A stretch of 36,599 nt of DNA from Cerina litoralis (GTDB lineage: Bacteria; Bacteroidota; Bacteroidia; Flavobacteriales; Flavobacteriaceae): the NCBI GenBank assembly GCA_022008415.1, contig JAIRBC010000035.1, positions 1-36,599 on the forward strand, given 5' to 3'. The notes beneath the pieces are model-generated. The model worked only from the letters and a program-made list of their open reading frames with translations. It made no database searches and was not told where the DNA came from. Positions 30,386 to 36,599 of the stretch are shown here, one piece after another (within the stretch, counting starts at the first letter, position 1; every line of letters begins with the position of its first letter). The position numbers and the translations under genes are program-made.

Positions 30386-33300
30386 TTTCTAAAAGCATAA
30401 GTGGCAAGCCGCGAATTGTTGATTCCGAAAGTGAGATAAGGATATCCGCCAATATTGATCTGCTGTATAGATTTGACGTCTCCCTTTAGGTTAAGACCGC
30501 ATTTCTTTTGCGGCACCATTTTAAACGAACCGTGTCCGTCCCCTAGAAACAGCTCACCGTAATTGGCATCTATGACTCCAAGGCGTATTCGAATAAAGCT
30601 TTGATTTCCTGCAAGGACAAAATCCATATTCCCATCCTTGTTAAAGTCGTAACTGTAAATCGCATTAACGGGTGCAAACTGAGCCTCGGATGGTAACGGG
30701 GATACTTTAAATTGTCCTGAACTATTTTCTATATAATAGGATTCCAACGTATTCGCGGTCAGTTTTTTAGCTTCCTGTAATTCCTTTTTGGAGAAAATAT
30801 CTACCAGTTGGGCATCCGAATAGGATTCATAAGTAGGAAACTTTTTCCGCAATGCAAATATCTGGTTTGTAATCTCGTCGCGGCTCGCAAAGGGATATTC
30901 CTTTCCCTGATTGTAATACGTGACAATTGGATCGATAGATCCGTTCTGATCAAAATCGGCATAGGTCAACGATAAAGGCTGGTTTGGAGATGCCTTCAGT
31001 TGAGAGTTGAGACCAAAATTGCCTACCACAAAATCAATATCCCCATCATTGTCGTAATCAGCTGCATCAATGGCAGACCATAGGCCGGAAAGCGGCTCGG
31101 AAAAGAAAGTGCTGGACTTATCTATCAATCCCTTGCCCTTATTGTTTATATAAACTGTCAACGGCATAAATTCCCCGCCAACGATAAGGTCTTGCCAACC
31201 ATCGTTATCAATATCCGCCCATTTGGCAATGGCGACCATCCCAATGGAGGAAAGTGTTGGTGCGATAGCCGATGTAACGTCTTCAAACTTGCCATGGCCA
31301 TCGTTACGCAGTATAAAGCTGGGAGGCGTTTCTGGGTACATTCCAGGAATTATCCGGCTTCCGACAAAAATATCGATATCGCCATCCTTGTCAAAATCCG
31401 ATATTTCCAAAGCTCCCGTACTGTAGTGCAAGGTAGGTAAGTTTCCGTTGGCCAAGATAAAATTCCCATTTTCCTGGAGCAAAAGCCGATCTTGTAGATC
31501 ATCGTCTTTAGGAGCGTAATCGTAATAGCCCCCGCTACCCAGATACACGTCCATATCGCCATCACCATCAAAGTCGGCCACAGCAATCGCCGCATCGGAG
31601 CTTTTGATATCATCCCCCTGTATGGATGCATCTATGAATTTACCATTTTCACTTTGTAAAAGAATCCGGGTGGCACTGTTTTTGCTCGCCCCAAGGATAA
31701 TATCATCCGTACCGTTCCCATCTAGATCAGCAACCTTAATAACCGGGCCTATTATGGAAGGCATGGTCGTTAAGAGCGGTTGTCGTTTAAAATCATTGAT
31801 AGGATATTCCCGATGTACATAATCGATCAAATTTGAAGGACGAAAATAGGGAGACGTAGGCGCATCCTGTCGCACGGGCCTTTTAACAGCCTCGGTTTGA
31901 TCAAGGGTCAGAATCCTGTCGACTTCGGGATGCTTGACAACGGAAACGGATTTATGGTTCCAAATGACCTCTAATGAATCTACCTGGTTCGTTTTCCCCA
32001 AGCCGATGTGCATGGTCTGACCTACGCTAGATTGAAATCCACGAACCGGCATTTTTTCATAGGTTTGCAGCCTATCCTTGGAATATACATTTACTTTAGC
32101 GTTGTACCCCCCGGTATTCCCTCCCGTCCCAATAAGTTTCAGTGCCAAATAATGACGGTCAGGAAAGAGCTTGGTGGACATGTTTTCGTAAATGGACGCT
32201 TTTGCATCGATGTTGTTTGTTACCAGATCTAAATCCCCATCATTGTCCAGATCACTATAGGCCGCCCCATTTGAAAATCCGGGCTGGTCAATACCCCAGC
32301 AATCGGATTTATCCTCAAACTTAAGATTTCCGGTGTTTTTAAATATATAGTTGTGAATTGGGGTAGAAACCGTTTGATTGACGATGTAGGTCGTATCCAC
32401 TTTACTTCTCTTGACGCTCTGATTAAAATAATAGTCTCCCCGGAACTTGAGAAAATCCTTGTTGGTAACATCTTTGTAATACCCATTGGTGATGAACAAA
32501 TCTTTCCAACCATCGTTGTCAAAATCTGCAGACAGGGCACTCCAGCTCCAATCCGTATTACTTATTCCCGTAAACTGACCAATTTCACTGAAAGTGCCAT
32601 TGGCATTGTTTAAATGGAGCATATTGCGCATATCCTGAAAGTAAAATCCCGATGTGACCCGACGGGCATACTCCTCATAATTTTCTGGGCCATAAAGCAG
32701 CTTCTGTCGTTTGTTATCCTCGGGCAACATATCCAGGGTAAAAAGATCGACCGCACCATCGTTGTTAAAATCGTTGAGATTAGACCCCATTGAAAAATGA
32801 CTGATGTGCTGAAAATATTCGGACATTAATTCGGTAAATGTACCATCTTGATTATTGATGTACAGATAGTCCGGTTCTACAAAGTCATTGGATACATAAA
32901 TATCGGGCCATGAATCGCCATTGATGTCACCTACGGCAACCCCCAGTCCATAACCCAAGGGAGTACCCTTTATTCCGGCCACGGCACTTATATCCACAAA
33001 CTTTCCGTTCCGGTTTTCGTACAGTTTATCCCCCGCATAGGGGTCGCGCTTGAATTTTGAGTTTTCCCATTCGTTGGCAGGGATATGGTCGGAATTATAA
33101 TTGAGCAGGTACATATCCAGATCGCCATCGCCATCAAAATCAAAAAAAGCGGATTGAACGCTATAGGAATCGTCATCCAGACCATACTCCTTGGCCTCTT
33201 CCTTAAACGTACCGTCCTGCTGGTTGATGTACAGTCGATTTCGACGGGATTCAGGTTGGTTCAGATTGGTGTAACACACATACAGGTCCAGCCAACCATC

Positions 33301-33687
33301 GCCGTTCACATCGGCCATATTTGCGCCGGTTGCCCAGTCGGTATCGGCATCCCCCACTCCCGAGGCGCTCGTAATATCGCTAAACTTTAAATTTCCTTCA
33401 TTGCGATACAGCCGGCTACTCCGCATATTCCCAGAAAAGAAAATATCGTCCAGACCGTCATTGTCAATATCCCCAACAGCTACCCCCGCTCCATTATAAA
33501 TATAGGTATGGGACATAAAATTCACTGTCCCTGTATCGTCTAGGGAGTTCTTAAAATTCACCCCTGTACGGGATGATGATAAAAGTTTAAACAATCCCTT
33601 ATCCTCTTGGCATTGTCCCAAAAGCGGAAAACAATGAGAAAACGAAATATACATTGCCGCAATAAGCACCCCTCTCTTCACTTCCAT
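30382..33687 (-). CDS. FG-GAP/VCBS repeat protein with ASPIC/UnbV domain
   Basis: A large secreted protein (1101 residues; signal peptide ~1-24) made of about 13 calcium-loop repeats of the type D.D.DG..D in two groups, for example DIDNDGLDDIF, DVNGDGWLDLYV, DFDGDGDLDMYL and DFDKDGDIDIFVG. These fold as beta-propeller blades. Between the groups, around residues 540-600, MPVRGFQSSVGQTMHIGLGK followed by a VDSLEVIWNHKSV-type stretch is the ASPIC/UnbV domain. Such CRTAC1-like proteins are frequent in Bacteroidota polymer loci; their ligand is unknown. No catalytic motif is seen. It is coupled to the haloperoxidase-like gene, and the GH30-like gene lies upstream (176-base gap). Confidence 0.9.
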   Translation of the reverse strand: MEVKRGVLIAAMYISFSHCFPLLGQCQEDKGLFKLLSSSRTGVNFKNSLDDTGTVNFMSHTYIYNGAGVAVGDIDNDGLDDIFFSGNMRSSRLYRNEGNLKFSDITSASGVGDADTDWATGANMADVNGDGWLDLYVCYTNLNQPESRRNRLYINQQDGTFKEEAKEYGLDDDSYSVQSAFFDFDGDGDLDMYLLNYNSDHIPANEWENSKFKRDPYAGDKLYENRNGKFVDISAVAGIKGTPLGYGLGVAVGDINGDSWPDIYVSNDFVEPDYLYINNQDGTFTELMSEYFQHISHFSMGSNLNDFNNDGAVDLFTLDMLPEDNKRQKLLYGPENYEEYARRVTSGFYFQDMRNMLHLNNANGTFSEIGQFTGISNTDWSWSALSADFDNDGWKDLFITNGYYKDVTNKDFLKFRGDYYFNQSVKRSKVDTTYIVNQTVSTPIHNYIFKNTGNLKFEDKSDCWGIDQPGFSNGAAYSDLDNDGDLDLVTNNIDAKASIYENMSTKLFPDRHYLALKLIGTGGNTGGYNAKVNVYSKDRLQTYEKMPVRGFQSSVGQTMHIGLGKTNQVDSLEVIWNHKSVSVVKHPEVDRILTLDQTEAVKRPVRQDAPTSPYFRPSNLIDYVHREYPINDFKRQPLLTTMPSIIGPVIKVADLDGNGTDDIILGASKNSATRILLQSENGKFIDASIQGDDIKSSDAAIAVADFDGDGDMDVYLGSGGYYDYAPKDDDLQDRLLLQENGNFILANGNLPTLHYSTGALEISDFDKDGDIDIFVGSRIIPGMYPETPPSFILRNDGHGKFEDVTSAIAPTLSSIGMVAIAKWADIDNDGWQDLIVGGEFMPLTVYINNKGKGLIDKSSTFFSEPLSGLWSAIDAADYDNDGDIDFVVGNFGLNSQLKASPNQPLSLTYADFDQNGSIDPIVTYYNQGKEYPFASRDEITNQIFALRKKFPTYESYSDAQLVDIFSKKELQEAKKLTANTLESYYIENSSGQFKVSPLPSEAQFAPVNAIYSYDFNKDGNMDFVLAGNQSFIRIRLGVIDANYGELFLGDGHGSFKMVPQKKCGLNLKGDVKSIQQINIGGYPYLTFGINNSRLATYAFRK

Positions 33688-33745
33688 GGATAATAATGTG
33701 GTTTGCCAGTGTATTTTTATTAAAAGAAGTTTTATATATACGACT

Positions 33746-33784
33746 TTAGATAATTATCTAATATCGTTAGAAAGACCAAATATA
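33746..33784 (-). promoter_or_regulatory. -7 box and 16-bp palindrome before the FG-GAP gene
   Basis: On the minus strand, TATATTTG (33777-33784) fits the -7 box TAnnTTTG, but no TTG is found 19 bases upstream. Just downstream, TTAGATAATTATCTAA (33746-33761) is a perfect 16-bp palindrome in the expected start-site region. It may be an operator or a leader stem. Confidence 0.35.
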
Positions 33785-33863
33785 GGAAAAATGGTTTTTA
33801 GTGACGATATTGGCAACCCTGTCCGCGAACTTTCAAGGTGGCCAAGCAAAGGCCTTGTACTAA

Positions 33864-35849
33864 TTACCTGTTAATTAACGAAATAAAACTTGCCCCTTGC
33901 AATTCCACTACTGCTACCCCATTGCTTACCGGTACGGCACCTATACTTTGGAAGGAACTTTCTTTGTTCGTAATATAAACCTGCAACCGCTTTATCCTAT
34001 TCGGAATACCCTTAATAGTACCCATTCTAGTTGCCCCTTTATTGACCAAGTGAATGGCCATTTTATTCTGTCTCGAATTTACAAAGGCAGTAGAAGTCAA
34101 TAGTTTCTGTTGGGATGTTATGGGTATGGCGTTAAGTCCACTAGGAGTATTTCCGAGCTGTTTTAAATTATAAAATCGCTGTGTGGGATACAATTCGTCT
34201 TCGACATTTCCAAAAATACCCCCGCCCGATAAAACTGAATAATCAGAAGTTAGTTGCCATTGCAAAATGGTCAAAGGTTGAGCGATGTTCAATATTTGCA
34301 GGTAAACATCAATCTCGTCAAGTGCATAAGTGGGTTCCTCGAAAATTTGGGGGTATCGCCATGCGCCCACATCGATACTGCCTTCTCCCACAAAAAGTGG
34401 TACGTCTACCCGTTTTGATATGTCTGACCATTTTATAAGGTTCTCCAACGTCCATCCACGCCAAGAATGAAAAGAAACACCACCTATATAAGGCCTTGTT
34501 TCAGGGTCTATGGAAGCAATAGTGGTGAAGTCCCATCCGTTGGCATCAGCGGTATCACCCAAAAGAAATTTAGTCTCAATACCTTTTGATCTGAAGTAGG
34601 CTCCTAATTCTTTTATTAAGGTATTATGTTCCTCCGCGGTTTGACGCACGTCGATCCCAAGGTCTGATTCATTAAAGGAGAACATGACCGATTGAACCCC
34701 GTACGCGTCCTTTAGATAGGTGATGTATTTAGCGATAGATTCGTAAATCTGCATTTTTTTTGTGGGGTCCAGTTGGTTCCCACGTGTTCCATCCGGGTTT
34801 CTCCCCCATGCCTTTTCGCCTAAAATTGCCCAGTCTGGGGCAAACCAGCATGCTAGTATTACGGGTATGCCTAATTTATTCAATCGTTTTGCCATTTCCA
34901 TGGCTTCTTTTACTTTGGGGTGAATATTCCCATTTTTGGCCTCTACAATTGGATCTTTTTCCAAATCGGGGTGCCACTGCCGCCAAGGCATTTCAACCCG
35001 AGACCACGCAACGTTTAGATTTTTAAGACTATAGTCGATTACTTGAGGGTCGGCATCGGGGTTTTGTAAGCGAAAGTTACCCCCTATTCCATCAAATTTT
35101 TCCCCTAATTGATCTGGAAACAATTGAAGTTCAACTGGCGATTTGTCAATCTCCCCGGATACTGAAATCGTGAAAGTATTGGTGTAATGCCTATTGGCCA
35201 CGAGTTGCCCCCCGGCCACTCTATAGTTGAGTTGAATTTCCGGATGTAGAGAATCCTTTGTCCTAATACTTACATCCGTGGGCTTTTCAAATTCAATCTC
35301 TAATTCCCGGGTTGGTGACATCACTTTCATGGAAGTTGCAGGGGCCTTGTAATCCGCTCCCTGAAACCTAGTGCTTATTTCCTTAAAGGAGATTTCTGCC
35401 GGATTGATAACTTGGAAGGTAGTAGCGTTATCAAAATCTTCAGGAAGATCAATTCTAAAATAAGCCCCTTGAATAAGTGTGTCTATCGTAGATGAAAAAT
35501 CGACTTCTATAACAGCCGTTCCCTTTTTTTTCGAATACAAGGTTTGTCTCCAACTAAGACTATCCATCCCGTACGAAAAACTTTTCCTGTCCAATTCCCT
35601 TTTAAAATTGATACGCTGTCCTTCTTTTCTGGTCTTTCTTTCTAAATTATTAACATCTATAATAATTAAGCTAGTATTAAATTCCATCAATTGATTATCT
35701 ACCCGTATTCCAGTAATATTTCCCCATGTTGTAAATTCGGTCTGGGTAAAACTAAGTAGGGGAAAAAGGATTGCAATTAACGGGATATAATATTTATATT
35801 TCAAATTCAATTTTAGTGGATATTTCAACTTTTGCGAGTGTCTTTTCAT
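33864..35849 (-). CDS. Secreted GH30-like clan-A glycoside hydrolase
   Basis: Probable retaining glycosidase, exported by a signal peptide preceded by a long basic stretch (hydrophobic core ~21-36, LLSFTQ). Residues ~37-240 form an all-beta N-terminal region. From LGEKFDGIGGNFR (249-260) a TIM barrel begins, with WSRVEMPWRQW, PVILACWFAPDW, MFSFNESD (acid/base candidate E394) and PLFVGEGS (nucleophile candidate E489). The two Glu positions in strands 4 and 7 fit clan GH-A. The C-terminal ~130 residues look like a beta domain. The resemblance is to GH30 glucosylceramidase/xylanase-type enzymes, but the family is not certain. It is followed on the same strand by the FG-GAP and haloperoxidase-like genes. 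Confidence 0.8.
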   Translation of the reverse strand: MKRHSQKLKYPLKLNLKYKYYIPLIAILFPLLSFTQTEFTTWGNITGIRVDNQLMEFNTSLIIIDVNNLERKTRKEGQRINFKRELDRKSFSYGMDSLSWRQTLYSKKKGTAVIEVDFSSTIDTLIQGAYFRIDLPEDFDNATTFQVINPAEISFKEISTRFQGADYKAPATSMKVMSPTRELEIEFEKPTDVSIRTKDSLHPEIQLNYRVAGGQLVANRHYTNTFTISVSGEIDKSPVELQLFPDQLGEKFDGIGGNFRLQNPDADPQVIDYSLKNLNVAWSRVEMPWRQWHPDLEKDPIVEAKNGNIHPKVKEAMEMAKRLNKLGIPVILACWFAPDWAILGEKAWGRNPDGTRGNQLDPTKKMQIYESIAKYITYLKDAYGVQSVMFSFNESDLGIDVRQTAEEHNTLIKELGAYFRSKGIETKFLLGDTADANGWDFTTIASIDPETRPYIGGVSFHSWRGWTLENLIKWSDISKRVDVPLFVGEGSIDVGAWRYPQIFEEPTYALDEIDVYLQILNIAQPLTILQWQLTSDYSVLSGGGIFGNVEDELYPTQRFYNLKQLGNTPSGLNAIPITSQQKLLTSTAFVNSRQNKMAIHLVNKGATRMGTIKGIPNRIKRLQVYITNKESSFQSIGAVPVSNGVAVVELQGASFISLINR

Positions 35850-36599
35850 AATTGGAGGGTTCTAAAAATCAATTTTACTTAGATATCGTGGGTTTGCATG
35901 TTTATTTTTTAAAAAAAACGGGATTAATTTATCCTTGAAAACGGTTGGTCACCACTTCGGTGACCGAACATTTTTTTACGTAAGTTTTCACAACACTTAA
36001 ATTTTCGACAGATTTTCAATTGACTACTGTAGTTTATCACTTCACAGGTAATTTTTCCAATCCAATCAGTTGTGCATACCGCAATAGGTTATAGATTAAA
36101 TTTAATGACCCGATTCTGTAGTTTTGGTCATTCATCGGCTATATATCTTCAGTTCAATATAAATATACGTATAAGAATCTGACTATTAATCCTTTAATTT
36201 ATGGAAATCTCCGAATGCATATATCTTCAAATGCCTTACATAGGTAGCGGTTGAATAATTCACAGACAAAAAATTCTACAGTCCACCAATTGGTGTATTG
36301 CTTAAAACAATACATTTAACCTTGGTAATAAAACATAATATGGCCCTTAGCCTAAAATGGTTTCCCACCGAAGGTATTAGATTTTCGTGAGGGAATAAGC
36401 CTTAATTTGAATACAAATTATGTGCAAATAAAAAAACTTCAGAGATTATAAATCCCTAAAGCTTTGCCTTTATTGGTGATGGCAGAAGGATTACCTGCGG
36501 TTTCCCGACGGCTATCCCCTTTGCAAATAAGAAACCACGGGCTTACCCCCTAGTTCTCTATTTTATTCCAAGATTCCGAACAAGTTCGATCTTTCTATA
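35850..36599. other. Gene-poor right end
   Basis: About 750 AT-rich bases with no convincing gene. It holds a plus-strand terminator-like hairpin at 35944-35977. On the minus strand there is a 36-codon open tail (36439-36549, ending GKALGIYNL, stop) with no start in view; it is too short to call. No clear promoter for the GH30-like gene was recognised. Confidence 0.45.
35944..35977 (+). terminator. Terminator-like hairpin upstream of the GH30-like gene
   Basis: GGTCACC - ACTTC - GGTGACC, extended by GTT/AAC with one bulged base, is followed on the plus strand by seven T (35971-35977). It looks like a rho-independent terminator, but no plus-strand gene precedes it. On the minus strand it would lie in the far leader of the GH30-like gene. 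Confidence 0.5.

Noticed and set aside
36439-36549. 36-codon minus-strand tail at the right edge as the end of a real gene
   Set aside because: A stop lies directly upstream in frame and no start codon is present; the translation looks orderly but is too short to support.

Overview
The window looks like chromosomal DNA of a marine-type member of the Flavobacteriaceae (Bacteroidota). The signs are lipoprotein-anchored glycosidases, an ASPIC/UnbV FG-GAP protein, a SusC-type N-terminal remnant, and housekeeping promoters of the Bacteroidota form (TTG, 19 bases, TAnnTTTG). No tRNA, rRNA, CRISPR array or intact mobile element was seen.

Layout. (1) 1-5.8 kb, carbohydrate genes: a six-hairpin glycosidase lipoprotein (+) convergent with a galM - GH2 operon (-). 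(2) 6-17.1 kb, redox and nitrosative-stress island: an ECF sigma factor divergent from a DoxX-like protein, folE, an aromatic amino acid decarboxylase, lipoate-protein ligase, azurin, two cupin - RIC (YtfE/ScdA) modules, a DUF4142 protein, a second cupredoxin, a Met-rich beta-barrel and a second ECF sigma factor. (3) 17.3-22.4 kb: small conserved protein, nucleoside deaminase, GAPDH, two short ferredoxin-reductase-like flavoproteins, DUF488 and transaldolase. (4) 22.7-28.3 kb: di-haem cytochrome c lipoprotein, fused CcsB-CcsA cytochrome c maturation protein and a third ECF sigma factor. (5) 28.4-35.8 kb: a broken SusC-like fragment, then on the minus strand a GH30-like glycosidase, an FG-GAP/UnbV protein and a vanadium-haloperoxidase-type PAP2 enzyme.

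The main discovery is regulatory. A two-block motif, TTGTAAC(C/T) - 17/18 bases - TC(C/T)A, lies upstream of all three related ECF sigma genes and upstream of the DoxX-like, DUF4142, second flavoprotein and di-haem cytochrome genes. At two of the three sigma genes it is mirrored on both strands with exact spacing, forming a bidirectional promoter around a GTTACAA/TTGTAAC palindrome. This reads as an autoregulated ECF regulon with no visible anti-sigma factor. The three sigma factors share a C-terminal tail (FEF...CD(R/K)...E.VM..I) that may take over control.

A second circuit is marked by a 20-bp palindrome, TTCGGACAAnnTTGTCCGAA. It overlaps the -33 box of the azurin promoter and of the second cupin - RIC promoter with identical geometry. 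The second cupin - RIC copy has lost candidate metal ligands in both proteins, which suggests a new or regulatory role. Together the genes suggest a response to NO, copper or redox damage covering Fe-S repair, copper and haem electron transfer, lipoyl repair and thiol-enzyme replacement. The physiological trigger is inferred, not shown.
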